A stretch of 64,000 bases of DNA from Candidatus Chloroploca asiatica (GCF_002532075.1 NZ_LYXE01000069.1:21751-85750); one strand, 5' to 3'. Counted from the stretch's first letter, positions 1-9,145 are shown. Made by a program: numbers and translations. Notes: generated from the letters alone by a model not told the origin.

Positions 1-2
1 AG

Positions 3-32
3 GCAATGGAACCAGCGGAAGAAGCCGGGTGA
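3..32 (+). CDS. Possible C-terminal tail of an upstream gene (partial)
   Basis: One open frame enters from the left edge and ends at a TGA at 30-32, encoding the tail AMEPAEEAG. It stops four bases before the ATG of the ABC ATPase gene. In BMP-type transporters the lipoprotein substrate-binding gene usually precedes the ATPase gene, so this could be its end. Nine residues cannot confirm that. Confidence 0.25.
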   Translation, partial: AMEPAEEAG

Positions 33-35
33 GGG

Positions 36-1598
36 ATGGAAATTGCCGTCACGAACTTAACCAAAACCTTCGGCAGCCTTCGTGCCAACGATGGGCTGTC
101 GTTGCGCTTTGCGTCGGGCAAGATTCACGGTGTGCTGGGTGAGAACGGGGCTGGCAAAAGTACCCTGATGAAACTCGTGTCGGGTTTTCTGCAGCCCGAT
201 GCGGGTCAGCTTGCGTTTGACGGTCAACCCGTCAGGCTGCGTGGGCCGGGCGATGCGCTTCAGGCCGGGGTGGGTATGGTGCATCAAGATCCGCTTGATG
301 TACCTGGTTTTACGGCCCTGGAGAATCTGCTCTGTGCGGCCCCGCGGCGTGCTTTTCCTTCACGGGCGATGGCCCGGACAACATTGACTACGATGGCGCA
401 ACGCCTCGGTTTTACCCTTGCGCCTGATACGCCGGTCGGGGCCATGACGGTTGGGCAACGGCAGCAACTCGAAATTGTTCGTCTGCTCGCCTGTGGTGCC
501 CGTACGCTCATTCTTGATGAACCAACGACCGGGATCACCGCGGCCCAGGCCCATGCTCTTTTTGACGCGCTGCGCCAGTTGGCCGCCGATGGCAATACCG
601 TGCTTTTTGTTTCCCACAAACTTGATGAAGTTGCGGCGCTCTGCGATACAGTCAGTGTGCTGCGCACCGGGCAACTGGTCGGTGAACAGTTACCGATGCC
701 GCAACCACAGCAACGCTTGCTTGAGTTGATGTTTGGTGAACGGATTGTGCAGGCAAGTGGACAGGCGTTGTTGCTGGCAGGGGTGTCCGTGTCTGAGCCG
801 CAGGGTCTCCCTGTGGTTCAACCAATCCAGGATGAGCGATCCTCTGAGGCTAGCCCAACGAGACCACTGGTCTGGCAGCTTGAGCAGGTCACGGCTCGCG
901 AGGGGATGGTCAGGCTACGCAACGTTGATCTGCGGATCCCGCAGGGGCGGGTCATTGGTCTGGCGGGACTGGATGGGAGTGGACAGCAGATTTTGCTCCG
1001 CCTGCTGGCCGGTCGTCTGCACCCGGATAGTGGCCGGATCCTGATCAATGGTGTGGATATGACGCGCGCACGCACGCGCACCTACCGCGAGGCCGGGATC
1101 GAATACTTGCCGGCTGATCGTATGCGTGATGGGATTGTCGGTGCCCTCTCGTTGACTGATCATTTTGCGCTGTTGCAACCGGCGGGGATTACAGTTGATC
1201 GGCAGGTTGCCGCGCAGGCAGCCCGCGAGGCGATTGCAGCGTACGAAATTAAGGCAACCCCGATCACCCCACTCATTGCGTTGTCTGGCGGGAATCAGCA
1301 GCGGGCGATGCTTGCGCTGGTGCCCGATGCTTGTCGCGGGCTGGCATGTGAACAGCCGACCCGCGGGCTTGATGTGGCCTCGGCGCAGGGGATCTGGCAA
1401 CGCCTGCAGGCACGCTGTGCCACTGGTTGCTCGGTGGTCTTTGCTTCGGCGGATCTTGATGAGCTCATGGCTTATAGTGATGAGATCCTGGTCTTTTTTG
1501 CGGGCGAAATGTCGGCCCCATTGCCGCGGGCTACGCTGACTGGGGCACGACTGGCCGAGTTGATTGGTGGCGTCGGTTTTGAACGCAGTGCGTCTTGA
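36..1598 (+). CDS. ABC transporter ATP-binding protein, BMP/nucleoside-uptake type (two NBDs)
   Basis: This is the 520-residue cytoplasmic ATPase of an importer for nucleosides or similar small molecules, with two nucleotide-binding domains in one chain as in the RbsA/YufO family. The first domain has Walker A GENGAGKST near residue 36, a signature-like region TVGQRQQ and Walker B LILDEPTTG. The second (about residues 280-510) has a degenerate Walker A, GLDGSGQQ, without the lysine, but a good signature LSGGNQQR and the family motif EQPTRGLD. One intact and one weak P-loop is normal for this family. A GAGGG ribosome site precedes the ATG. Two permease genes follow at once, forming an operon. 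The substrate cannot be told from the sequence; nucleosides fit best because both permeases are BMP-type. Confidence 0.88.
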   Translation: MEIAVTNLTKTFGSLRANDGLSLRFASGKIHGVLGENGAGKSTLMKLVSGFLQPDAGQLAFDGQPVRLRGPGDALQAGVGMVHQDPLDVPGFTALENLLCAAPRRAFPSRAMARTTLTTMAQRLGFTLAPDTPVGAMTVGQRQQLEIVRLLACGARTLILDEPTTGITAAQAHALFDALRQLAADGNTVLFVSHKLDEVAALCDTVSVLRTGQLVGEQLPMPQPQQRLLELMFGERIVQASGQALLLAGVSVSEPQGLPVVQPIQDERSSEASPTRPLVWQLEQVTAREGMVRLRNVDLRIPQGRVIGLAGLDGSGQQILLRLLAGRLHPDSGRILINGVDMTRARTRTYREAGIEYLPADRMRDGIVGALSLTDHFALLQPAGITVDRQVAAQAAREAIAAYEIKATPITPLIALSGGNQQRAMLALVPDACRGLACEQPTRGLDVASAQGIWQRLQARCATGCSVVFASADLDELMAYSDEILVFFAGEMSAPLPRATLTGARLAELIGGVGFERSAS

Positions 1599-1630
1599 CG
1601 CACCTTGAAGGGCGTGAGCCTGAAGTTGTT

Positions 1631-2707
1631 ATGCAGATCCAAGACGCGGGAGGACAACTCACCAGTCGCGCGACATATCAGCTAGCTGATCTCGCTGATT
1701 ATCTGGCTCGTCTGGTCTTGCCTTTTCTCGGTGCCCTGGTGCTGACAACCGTTGTGTTGCTGACGGTTGATGTGGCTCCACTTGATGCATACCGAATCCT
1801 TCTTTTTGGTGCTTTCAGTACCCCGATCCGATTTGGTGATATGGTGATGCTTGCGTCGCCGTTGATCCTCTGTGCCGGTGGGTTGACGCTGACCTTTGCC
1901 GCAGGTCTCTATAATCTGGGGATCGAAGGACAGGTCGTGCTCGGGGCGATTGCCGCGATGATCCCGCTCCGGCTCTTTCCGGATCTGCCGCCCCCGTTGC
2001 TCTGGATGCTCAGTTTTGCGTTTGGCGCTGCCGGTGGAATGCTCTGGGCGCTGCTGGCGGCGAGTTTGCGCCTCGGGGCGGGGGTGAACGAGATCTTTGC
2101 GGGCCTGGGCTTGAATTTTCTCGCCAGTGGGATTGCGCTCTATCTCATTCTTGGGCCGTGGCGGCGCGAAGGCAGCGCTTCTTCTTCGGGGACGGCGCTG
2201 TTGCCGCGCGAACTCTGGTTGCCTACGGTCGGTTCGTTGCGCCTGGCCCCGCTTGCGCCAATTATTGCCCTTGTGGCCCTGGTGGTCGTCTGGTGGGTAT
2301 TGTCACGGATGCGATGGGGCCTGGAGGTGCGGGCGGTCGGGCTAAATGGGGCGGCAGCCGATCGCTTGGGTGTGCCAGCGGTCAAACGCATGGCGCAAGC
2401 TATGGCGGGTTGTGGCCTGCTGGCTGGTCTGGCCGGCACACTTCAGGTGCTTGGCGTCTTTCACCAGCTGATTCCCAATATCTCGAGTGGGGTTGGTCTC
2501 ATTGGTTTGCTGGTGGTCTTGCTGGTGCTGGCCCGCCCGATCTGGGTGTTGCCAGTGGCGGTCGTTTTTGCGACGTTCACCGTTGGGAGTGTACAGTTGC
2601 CTCTGACGTTGGGGATTGATAGCAGCATTGCTGGTGTTTTGCAGGGGGCACTTGTGCTGGCCGCCCTGGTATCACGCGGTTTGATGCAGCGCAGGAGAAG
2701 GGCATGA
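1631..2707 (+). CDS. ABC transporter permease, BMP/nucleoside type (first of pair)
   Basis: This is an integral membrane permease of about 358 residues in the branched BPD_transp_2 family (YufP/NupB type). It has roughly nine or ten hydrophobic segments, and the family landmark around AGLYNLGIEGQ is clear near residue 90; this NLGIEGQ region is typical of the nucleoside-type permeases. The frame opens earlier at a TTG (1595) overlapping the ATPase stop, which would add 12 residues. I prefer the ATG at 1631, though neither start has a strong ribosome site. The end overlaps the next permease by ATGA, indicating translational coupling. The two permeases would form the heterodimeric channel energised by the upstream ATPase. 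Confidence 0.87.
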   Translation: MQIQDAGGQLTSRATYQLADLADYLARLVLPFLGALVLTTVVLLTVDVAPLDAYRILLFGAFSTPIRFGDMVMLASPLILCAGGLTLTFAAGLYNLGIEGQVVLGAIAAMIPLRLFPDLPPPLLWMLSFAFGAAGGMLWALLAASLRLGAGVNEIFAGLGLNFLASGIALYLILGPWRREGSASSSGTALLPRELWLPTVGSLRLAPLAPIIALVALVVVWWVLSRMRWGLEVRAVGLNGAAADRLGVPAVKRMAQAMAGCGLLAGLAGTLQVLGVFHQLIPNISSGVGLIGLLVVLLVLARPIWVLPVAVVFATFTVGSVQLPLTLGIDSSIAGVLQGALVLAALVSRGLMQRRRRA

Positions 2708-3690
2708 ACCAGCTAGCAATTGATCTGGGGGCTGTGCTTGCGGCGGCGGCACCGCTGATCTTTGCCACGATGGGCGCGTTGCTCAGCGAGCGCTCGGGGG
2801 TGATCAATCTCTCGCTTGATGGCACAATTATGCTCGGGGCGATGGGCGGTTTCACGGTGGCCCTTGTGACCAACAGCGTTCCGCTGGGCTTTGGCGGGGC
2901 GGCGCTGATCGGGGCGGCGATCGCCCTGATCCTGTGCATCCTCAGCCTCACGCTGGGCCAGTCACAGACAGCGGTGGGTTTTGTGCTTGCGCTGCTTGGG
3001 ATTGAACTCTCCTCGTTTCTTGGTGCACCAGTGGTGCGCGTGCCTGGCCCGTCAGTGCCGTTTCTGCCGATTCCGTTGCTGGCTGATCTGCCAATCGTTG
3101 GGGTGGTCTTTTTTCGGCATAATTTGCTGATCTATCTTAGCTTTCTGCTGGTGCCCTTTATCTGGTGGATGCTCTTTCATACGCGCATGGGTTTGACGGT
3201 GCGGGCGCTTGGCGAGCGACCTGCGGCAGCATTTGCGCGTGGGGTTCCCGTGACGCGGATGCGCTACCTGATGTGCATTCTTGGGGGGGCACTGGTGGGC
3301 ATTGCTGGGGCGGCCTATTCGCTCGATCTCCGGCAGGGTTGGTCGTACCGACACACCTTTGGCATGGGATGGATCGCACTGGCGATTGTGATCTTTGGGG
3401 GATGGCGTCCGTGGCGCGTCGCCTTTGGTTGCTATCTCTTTGCGGCGCTTGAGATTGTCGCGCTTCGCTCGCAGCGTACGATGGCAGGTGTACCAACACA
3501 GGTCTTCCAGGTGGCACCATTTGTGCTGATGATCCTGGTGTTGGCGCTGGTGAACCTGGTCTCTAGCCCGCAAGCGCTCCGGCGGATTGCGAGCCTCCCA
3601 CCGACCTTGCGCGGCCCTGTCGCGATGCTTGTTTCACGGTTGGCCGTTGCGGCCCCTGCGGCCCTTGGGCAACGCTTCGAGCGCCCTTGA
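2704..3690 (+). CDS. ABC transporter permease, BMP/nucleoside type (second of pair)
   Basis: This is the second channel subunit, 328 residues, in the YufQ/NupC branch of BPD_transp_2. The N-terminus has the landmark LLSERSGVINLSLDG, the equivalent of NLGIEG in the partner, and eight to ten hydrophobic segments follow. The ATG overlaps the stop of the first permease by four bases. It is the last gene of the operon: a strong 21-bp inverted repeat lies 23 bases after its stop, before the convergent yvcK gene. The family assignment is firm and the substrate is inferred. Confidence 0.87.
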   Translation: MNQLAIDLGAVLAAAAPLIFATMGALLSERSGVINLSLDGTIMLGAMGGFTVALVTNSVPLGFGGAALIGAAIALILCILSLTLGQSQTAVGFVLALLGIELSSFLGAPVVRVPGPSVPFLPIPLLADLPIVGVVFFRHNLLIYLSFLLVPFIWWMLFHTRMGLTVRALGERPAAAFARGVPVTRMRYLMCILGGALVGIAGAAYSLDLRQGWSYRHTFGMGWIALAIVIFGGWRPWRVAFGCYLFAALEIVALRSQRTMAGVPTQVFQVAPFVLMILVLALVNLVSSPQALRRIASLPPTLRGPVAMLVSRLAVAAPAALGQRFERP

Positions 3691-3713
3691 GGGCGTGACC
3701 CAGCAAGCGTTCC

Positions 3714-3760
3714 TTTGCTCGCACACAAGGCCAGCGAAACTGGCCTTGTGTGCGAGCAAA
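3714..3760. terminator. Perfect 21-bp hairpin between convergent genes
   Basis: The arms 3714-3734 and 3740-3760 are exact reverse complements with a five-base loop. It lies between the permease gene (+) and yvcK (-), which suits a bidirectional terminator. On either strand the stem ends in only three T or A bases, so the U-tract is short. Confidence 0.7.
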
Positions 3761-3770
3761 AGAGCAAGTA

Positions 3771-4802
3771 TCAGAGGCGTTGATCGAGGATGAGTTTCCA
3801 GAGCGCCATGCCGATCAAGGCAGGGTCGTGGCGGATGGTGTCCTGTTTGTTCCAGAGCTCGCGTTTGCCTGAGGGGGTTTCGGTGAGGTTGCGCACCAGT
3901 GGCGTGACGCCATGTGCGGCGATGCGGGCCAGTTCTTGATCGTCAGGCTCGAGGAGATGCACCCCTTCGGCGGCGTAGGCCGCCAGGATCGCAGGATCAA
4001 GATCTTCACTGCGGTTGATCAAAGCGGACGTCAAGGTGCCCGGCCCAAGCAGAGCGACTAGATGATCGATATGCGCGTAGACATTCATGCCGTCGGTCTG
4101 ACCTGGCTGGGTGGTGGTATTGCAGACAAAAACGATGCGGGCCTTGCTTGTGCGGAGGGCGTCGATCATACCGTCAAAGAGCAACGAGGCTAGCACCGAC
4201 GTAAAGAAACTGCCCGGGCCAAGCACAATCAAATCGGCTTCGCTGATTGCCGCGAGCACCGCAGGATTGGCGGGGGCTGAAGCGGGTTTGAGGAAGAGGC
4301 GGGCAAGCGGGGGTTTGTTGAGGCCGCGTACGGCCAGTTCGGTCTCGACCAGGCTGCCATCCGCGAGTTCGGCGCAGAGATGGGCATCAACGGTTGCAAC
4401 GGGCAGAATGGTCGCACGACAAGCAAGCATCGTGCTGATGATCGTGATCGCCTGCCCAAAATCACCGGTCATCTGGGCGAGAGCAGCGATCAAGAGATTA
4501 CCAAAGGCCATCCCGTCAAGGGCTGGCAGCGTTGGGGCAACAAAGCGGTACTGCATCAACCGTGCGAGCAGGTCGTCGGGGTCGCGGGCGAGTTTGGCGA
4601 GCGTATTGCGCAGATCGCCCGGGGCCGGGATGCCCCCAAGTTCACGAGCGACCCCGGTGCTGCGCCCAGTATCGGTGACCGCAATCACCCCGGTGAGGTT
4701 GCCATGATAGGGCTGCATCCCTTGCAATACCTGGCTGACCCCACCACCGCCACCGATCGCTACGAGCTTGAAACCCGCTCCCTCATCTATCCCGTTGGTC
4801 AT
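3771..4802 (-). CDS. yvcK: YvcK/CofD-family gluconeogenesis factor
   Basis: This is a 343-residue protein of the YvcK branch of the CofD-like superfamily. In Bacillus, YvcK binds UDP-GlcNAc, is needed for growth on gluconeogenic carbon sources and affects cell-wall synthesis. Family marks seen here are VAIGGGGG near the N-terminus, VTDTGRSTG, GDLRNTLAKLA and the VLGPGSFFTS loop. A longer frame starts at 4832, but the ATG at 4802 has an AGGAGAG site seven bases upstream and gives the usual N-terminus. A TACAAT -10 element lies about 37 bases upstream. It diverges from aroC and does not have the whiA and rapZ neighbours seen in Firmicutes. Confidence 0.86.
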   Translation of the reverse strand: MTNGIDEGAGFKLVAIGGGGGVSQVLQGMQPYHGNLTGVIAVTDTGRSTGVARELGGIPAPGDLRNTLAKLARDPDDLLARLMQYRFVAPTLPALDGMAFGNLLIAALAQMTGDFGQAITIISTMLACRATILPVATVDAHLCAELADGSLVETELAVRGLNKPPLARLFLKPASAPANPAVLAAISEADLIVLGPGSFFTSVLASLLFDGMIDALRTSKARIVFVCNTTTQPGQTDGMNVYAHIDHLVALLGPGTLTSALINRSEDLDPAILAAYAAEGVHLLEPDDQELARIAAHGVTPLVRNLTETPSGKRELWNKQDTIRHDPALIGMALWKLILDQRL

Positions 4803-4838
4803 GGTGTCTCTCCTGGCGTCGTACTCTACCATCGCCTA

Positions 4839-4844
4839 ATTGTA
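4839..4844 (-). promoter_or_regulatory. Candidate -10 element for yvcK
   Basis: TACAAT on the minus strand, 37 bases before the yvcK ATG. No convincing -35 box is seen. Confidence 0.4.
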
Positions 4845-4902
4845 CGGTAGATCCTGCTCTTTTCGGCCAGGACTTCCGACTTGCCGTGCCCTGAAAACTA
4901 TG

Positions 4903-5096
4903 TTATGTTGGCAGAGAGTTTAGGGGCCGCAGGCCCCCCGAAATCAGGCTTGTGGTGGCGAAAAAGCCAGCATACGCGTCGGTTTCTGCGTTCATGCGTA
5001 TGGGGCAGTGCCCCCCAGGAAGCTTACTTGCGTTGGCAAGAAGTCGGGTTTGGGGGGGCAAGCCCTGCGAGTTTCAGCCGGAGGCGTTACATTCGT
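4903..5096. other. Long intergenic leader upstream of aroC with GC-rich hairpins
   Basis: About 190 bases precede the aroC start. They hold several short inverted repeats, such as GGGGCCGCAGGCCCC near 4923 and a CATACGC/GCGTATG pair at about 4970-5000. A frame stays open in phase with aroC from 4881, but its translation resembles nothing and is skewed in composition, so I treat it as non-coding leader. A decameric GGCCGCAGGC string recurs near 19264 and 24533. Confidence 0.4.
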
Positions 5097-6167
5097 ATGG
5101 CAGGCAATAGTTTTGGGCAGATCTTTCGGTTGACCACATGGGGCGAGTCGCACGGGCCAGCCGTGGGTTGCACGGTTGATGGCTGCCCGTCTGGATTGCC
5201 ACTCGAACCTGAGGCGATCCAGCGCGAGCTTGACCGTCGCCGTGTTGGACAGAGCAAGGTGAGTTCACAACGGCAGGAACCCGATCAGGTACAGATCCTG
5301 TCGGGGGTTTTCGAGGGGCGCACCACTGGCTCGCCGATTACGATGCTTGTCTTCAACACCGACGCCAAGTCGGGGCATTACGAAAATATCAAAGATCTCT
5401 ATCGCCCCGGCCACGCCGATTATAGCTGGGACGCCAAATATGGCTTTCGCGATTGGCGGGGCGGTGGGCGTTCGAGTGCGCGTGAGACGATCGGGCGGGT
5501 CGCTGGTGGGGCGATTGCCCGCTTGCTCCTCGCTCGCGAAGGCATCTCGATTATTGCCTATACGCTGCAGATGGGTGATCTGTGTGCCGAGGTGTTTGAC
5601 GAGGATGAGATTGAGCGCAATATTATGCGGTGCCCAGATGCCCGGGTGGCTGCGTTGATGGTTGAGCGGGTTGATCAGGCGCGTCGGTCGCTCGACTCGC
5701 TTGGTGGCATTGTCGAGGTTCGCGCCCGTGGTGTGCCACCTGGTCTGGGTGAACCAGTCTTTGATAAACTGCAGGCGGAGATCGGCAAGGCGATGTTTTC
5801 GATTCCCGCGATCAAAGGGGTCGAGATCGGCGAAGGCTTTGGAGTCGCCGGGTTGCGTGGCTCTGAGCATAATGATCCCTTTGTGCGCCGCGAGGATGGG
5901 CGTATTGGCACGGTCAGCAACCGTCACGGAGGGATCCTCGGTGGCATTTCGACGGGCGAAGAGATTGTGATCCGCCTGGCTGCCAAGCCGCCGGCGAGCA
6001 TTGCGCAGGCCCAACAAACGGTGGATCGCGAGGGCAATGCGGCGACCATCGAGGTGCGAGGGCGTCACGATCCGACGGTGCTGCCGCGCCTGGTGCCGGT
6101 GGCTGAAGCCATGCTCGCGCTTGTGCTGGCTGACCATCTTCTGCGCCAGCGTACGGCGCGGGCATAA
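5097..6167 (+). CDS. aroC: Chorismate synthase
   Basis: Catalyses the last shikimate-pathway step, EPSP to chorismate, in the cytoplasm using reduced FMN. The 356-residue product has the expected N-terminus [17 protein letters not shown], the FMN-binding region including [13 protein letters not shown], and the C-terminal GGISTGEEI and [10 protein letters not shown] motifs. The frame continues 72 codons upstream, but the ATG at 5097 gives the standard length and N-terminus and has GGAGG about ten bases before it. A membrane protein and prephenate dehydrogenase follow on the same strand, so the group probably serves tyrosine synthesis. Confidence 0.97.
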   Translation: MAGNSFGQIFRLTTWGESHGPAVGCTVDGCPSGLPLEPEAIQRELDRRRVGQSKVSSQRQEPDQVQILSGVFEGRTTGSPITMLVFNTDAKSGHYENIKDLYRPGHADYSWDAKYGFRDWRGGGRSSARETIGRVAGGAIARLLLAREGISIIAYTLQMGDLCAEVFDEDEIERNIMRCPDARVAALMVERVDQARRSLDSLGGIVEVRARGVPPGLGEPVFDKLQAEIGKAMFSIPAIKGVEIGEGFGVAGLRGSEHNDPFVRREDGRIGTVSNRHGGILGGISTGEEIVIRLAAKPPASIAQAQQTVDREGNAATIEVRGRHDPTVLPRLVPVAEAMLALVLADHLLRQRTARA

Positions 6168-6181
6168 CGCTGAGTGACCTT

Positions 6182-6775
6182 ATGAATCTTGCGCGACCGC
6201 AAATCTCGTTGTTGCTCGCAGCGATCGCTGGCCTCTGCTGGGCGGCGGCGCTGGCGCTGCTGCTTTTTGGCGGGCTTTCACCGGCTGATCCCGTCTTTGC
6301 ACTGCAGCGGTTGCTCTTTTATGGGTTGGCCCTGACCGCTCCGCTGTTGACCTTTATCCCGGTTGAGCGGGCGATGGGTCTGACGGGGTTGACGATTGAG
6401 GGTACCGTCGGTTCGTTTTTGTTGCTCTACATTCTTGCCTTTGTGCCTGCACCACAAGACTGGCTGCTTGATTTGCCTGATCTGCCAATCTACGCCCTCT
6501 TTATCGGGGCTCTCTTTCTGGTTGGGGCGGCGGTCAGTCGTCCTTTTCTTCATGCTGCCAGCCTGCGCCTCTTTCACACACGGGCGCGGGCGCTTGATAG
6601 TCGGCGGGTACGTCGTCAGTCGTATGAAATTGGCCTACTGGTGGCAATGATTGCCATGCTCGCTGGGCTACGGGTTCTCACCTGGGTCAGTTTGCTGTTG
6701 CTGACAGTGGTGGTCGTGATTGCTGAATTGCTCTTTCTCGCTCAGGTGCGTGCCGAAGTAAGCGGCGAAGTCTAA
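6182..6775 (+). CDS. Conserved-looking integral membrane protein, function unknown
   Basis: A 197-residue protein with six or so hydrophobic segments, roughly at residues 8-30, 40-60, 70-92, 100-122, 150-165 and 168-190. A short basic loop (RLFHTRARALDSRRVRRQS) lies near residues 128-146 and probably faces the cytoplasm. No catalytic motif or family was recognised. The gene starts 14 bases after aroC and ends nine bases before tyrA, so it is probably co-transcribed with them, but its sequence gives no link to aromatic synthesis. Confidence 0.72.
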   Translation: MNLARPQISLLLAAIAGLCWAAALALLLFGGLSPADPVFALQRLLFYGLALTAPLLTFIPVERAMGLTGLTIEGTVGSFLLLYILAFVPAPQDWLLDLPDLPIYALFIGALFLVGAAVSRPFLHAASLRLFHTRARALDSRRVRRQSYEIGLLVAMIAMLAGLRVLTWVSLLLLTVVVVIAELLFLAQVRAEVSGEV

Positions 6776-6784
6776 GGAGCATGC

Positions 6785-7750
6785 ATGGTTCGGATAAGCA
6801 TTATCGGGTTGGGATTGATTGGTACGTCGCTTGGCATGGCGTTGCGTTCGGCTGAGGCGAGTGAGTCGCCGCTGGGTGCCCTGGAAGTTGTTGGGTGGGA
6901 TCGTGATCAGCGGGCGGTCAAGGAGGCGCGCGGGCGGCTGGCGATTGATCGCGAGGCGCGGACGCTGGTCGAGGCGGTGCGTGACGCTCAGATTATTGTG
7001 GTGGCAACCCCGGTGCTTGCGATCCGTGAGGTGTTTGCTCAGCTTGGGCCGCTGCTGGCGTCAGGCACCGTTGTGACTGATGTTGCGAGTACCAAGGCCG
7101 AAGTCGCGCAGTGGGCTGCAACCTTGCCGTCGGGGGTGGCCTATGTGGGTGGGCACCCGATGGCAGGCAAAGAGAAGGCCGGGGCCAAAGCCGCTGATCC
7201 TGAGCTCTTCAATGGGGCGATCTACTGTTTAACCACCGGGCGGAGTACCCCTCAGGCGGCGCTTGAAGCGGTTGAGGCGATGGTGCGGACGGTCGGGGCC
7301 AAGCCGTACTATATCGACCCTGAAGAGCATGATGTGTATGTGGCTGGTATCTCGCACCTGCCTATGTTGCTTTCGGTCGGATTGGTCGAGATCACTGGGC
7401 GCAGCGCGGCCTGGAAAGAGATGGCGGCCCTGGCGGCGACGGGCTTTCGCGATGTTTCGCGGCTTGCCTCGGGTGACCCTGAAATGCACCGCGATATCCT
7501 GTTGACCAATCGCGTGGGCCTCCAGCGCTGGATCGACGAGATGATCAGCTTTCTGTTGGAAGTCCGCGATCAGGTTGACGAGGGCGACGCCGAAGATATC
7601 GAGGCGTTGCTGCAACGGGTACGCGAGCAACGCGAAGGCTGGCTTGAGACGCGGCCTGGTCTGCGCCCCGGTGAAGATGCCTTCTTGCATCAACCCGAAC
7701 CTGAACGCCGCAACTTGCTCACCTTCCGCCTCCCCCGGCGTCGCTCGTAA
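6785..7750 (+). CDS. tyrA: Prephenate dehydrogenase
   Basis: A 321-residue NAD(P)-dependent enzyme that oxidatively decarboxylates prephenate to 4-hydroxyphenylpyruvate, or arogenate to tyrosine. The Rossmann motif GLGLIGTSLG is at residues 8-17. The catalytic-region motif GGHPMAGKE follows near residue 121, with HDVYVAGISHLP near residue 181. The C-terminal helical domain ends in a basic RLPRRRS tail. No chorismate mutase or ACT domain is fused. An AAGGAG site lies seven bases before the ATG. It closes the aroC group. Prephenate versus arogenate specificity cannot be decided by eye. Confidence 0.93.
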   Translation: MVRISIIGLGLIGTSLGMALRSAEASESPLGALEVVGWDRDQRAVKEARGRLAIDREARTLVEAVRDAQIIVVATPVLAIREVFAQLGPLLASGTVVTDVASTKAEVAQWAATLPSGVAYVGGHPMAGKEKAGAKAADPELFNGAIYCLTTGRSTPQAALEAVEAMVRTVGAKPYYIDPEEHDVYVAGISHLPMLLSVGLVEITGRSAAWKEMAALAATGFRDVSRLASGDPEMHRDILLTNRVGLQRWIDEMISFLLEVRDQVDEGDAEDIEALLQRVREQREGWLETRPGLRPGEDAFLHQPEPERRNLLTFRLPRRRS

Positions 7751-7770
7751 GATCGCTCTTCTCTCGGGCT

Positions 7771-7844
7771 AGACCCAATAGCTTGCCAAGAAGGCGGTTG
7801 TTTTGACGCAAAGGCGCAAAGGTTTTCGCGTAGGTGCGCGCACC
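7771..7844. repeat. Dispersed intergenic repeat, copy A
   Basis: About 74 bases around TTTTGACGCAAAGGCGCAAAG that align closely with 47667-47741, with roughly one difference in six or seven positions by eye. The core also occurs at 44715-44740. It lies just after the stop of tyrA, in a gap between convergent genes. Confidence 0.65.
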
Positions 7845-7877
7845 CAGGAAAGTCGGAAAACTTCGTTGACAGACTAC

Positions 7878-8852
7878 TTACCGCGCTGAGGCCCGCACCA
7901 CCCATGTCGCCAAATCAGCATCCCACCCCCAGGTAGCTTGACGAGCCTGTGGGTTGCCGGTGGCGCTCGATTGCAATGAGAAGTTGAAGGGCACCAGATC
8001 AACGATGAGTTCGTCACCGACGAGGCGCATTTTGCGGGCGCGTTCGCCGGCAGTGGCCCCAGCGGTGGTGAGATCGAGCAGCGGACGAAGTGGGCCGCTG
8101 GGGGTTCCGCTGGCATCGAGCGGAAGGGCAACAAGATCAGGGCTGCGGGCCAGGCCCGCATAGAGATCATAGCCATCGGGGGTTGCCACAACGAGCACCC
8201 CCATCACATCAAGGTCCGTCACCAGGCTGGTCTGTTGCCCGCCGCGATCGATCGCAACGATGCCGCCCCGTTCTTCGCCAGGGGTTGAGCCGATGACTGT
8301 CCCGGCAAAGAGGCGGTCAAGCCCACAGGCATAGGTCAGGCCCAGGATGCCAAAGGGATTGCGTTCGCCAGCCTCGCCTGCGAGGGTGGCAAAGGGACTC
8401 ATGATTCCGGTGGCACTGTCAACGCGCCAGAGGGTGGTCACGCCTGCCAGGGGGTTATCTTGCAGTGAAATCCGCGGGGTGGGGGCCACATAGACATTGC
8501 CCATATGATCATAGGCCATGGCCCCGAGGTATCCGGCAGCATCCCAGGTTGGATGCTGATAGACGGTTGAGTCAGTGAGCAGAACGAGGCCTTGCTCGGT
8601 GCGATCGGTTGCCAGCGCAAGTGTACTTCCGGCTTCGGCAGCGAAGGTAGTGGCAAAGGCGGGCAATCCGCGGCATCCGTCGGTTGCTAACGGTACGGTG
8701 GAGGTCGGTTGGTTTGCCGGCGACCTCGTGACCAACATAACGATCAAAAGAAGCGTTCCGAGGGCCAAAAGCATCCCCATGGCAAGCATGGCATGTCGGG
8801 AGTTATGCCGTGGTCTGGGTTGCTGTCTGGATGGTGAGTGGGACCGTCTCAT
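7878..8852 (-). CDS. Exported protein of unknown function, possibly beta-propeller
   Basis: A 324-residue protein with a basic N-terminus and one hydrophobic segment at about residues 21-43, so it is either anchored or cleaved and faces outward. The rest contains repeated blades such as LGAMAYDHMGNVYVAPT, GILGLTYACGLDRLFAGT and GVLVVATPDGYDLYAGL, which look like NHL or SMP-30-like propeller strands. No catalytic residues were recognised. An AAGGAGG site lies five bases before the ATG. It diverges from the corrinoid cassette across a 350-base region full of symmetric elements. A functional link to that cassette is possible but unsupported. Confidence 0.68.
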   Translation of the reverse strand: MRRSHSPSRQQPRPRHNSRHAMLAMGMLLALGTLLLIVMLVTRSPANQPTSTVPLATDGCRGLPAFATTFAAEAGSTLALATDRTEQGLVLLTDSTVYQHPTWDAAGYLGAMAYDHMGNVYVAPTPRISLQDNPLAGVTTLWRVDSATGIMSPFATLAGEAGERNPFGILGLTYACGLDRLFAGTVIGSTPGEERGGIVAIDRGGQQTSLVTDLDVMGVLVVATPDGYDLYAGLARSPDLVALPLDASGTPSGPLRPLLDLTTAGATAGERARKMRLVGDELIVDLVPFNFSLQSSATGNPQARQATWGWDADLATWVVRASAR

Positions 8853-8870
8853 ATGCCTCCTTCATGTGGA

Positions 8871-8894
8871 AACGGCTGCCATATGGCAGCCGTT
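8871..8894. repeat. Perfect 24-bp palindrome
   Basis: AACGGCTGCCAT and its exact reverse complement abut with no loop, 18 bases upstream of the exported-protein gene. It may be an operator or a transcript hairpin in that gene's leader. Confidence 0.6.
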
Positions 8895-8991
8895 GGGGGT
8901 ATAAGGGGACGACAGTGGGGTTATTAGAGGTATCTGTCAGGGACACGTCTGTCGCTCCGGACGCCTGACCTGTGATGAGTATAACAAACCC

Positions 8992-9084
8992 GGTTACAAA
9001 CAAGATCAGCCTTTAGCCGGATTATCCTTGACTCGCGAGTACTGGTTACAAACGCGATCAGCCTCAGGGCCGATTATCTTTGAC
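8992..9084. promoter_or_regulatory. Pair of 41-bp direct repeats upstream of the corrinoid/GGDEF cassette
   Basis: The units at 8992-9032 and 9044-9084 start 52 bases apart. Both begin GGTTACAAAC, share GATCAGCCT and end CGATTATC-T-TTGAC (CGGATTATCC in the first), with only a few differences over 41 bases. The spacing is close to five DNA turns. They end 122 bases before the start of the cobalamin-binding protein. Each unit ends in TTGAC, so they may contain -35 boxes or activator sites. Confidence 0.6.
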
Positions 9085-9145
9085 GCCCCGGTGAAGAGAT
9101 CTTTCCTGGGGATAACTGTCTCTCTTCCAATGTGAGGGCACTGGG

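Noticed and set aside
4881..5096. 72-codon N-terminal extension of chorismate synthase
   Set aside because: AroC is complete from 5097 with a good ribosome site, and the extension has no recognisable sequence.
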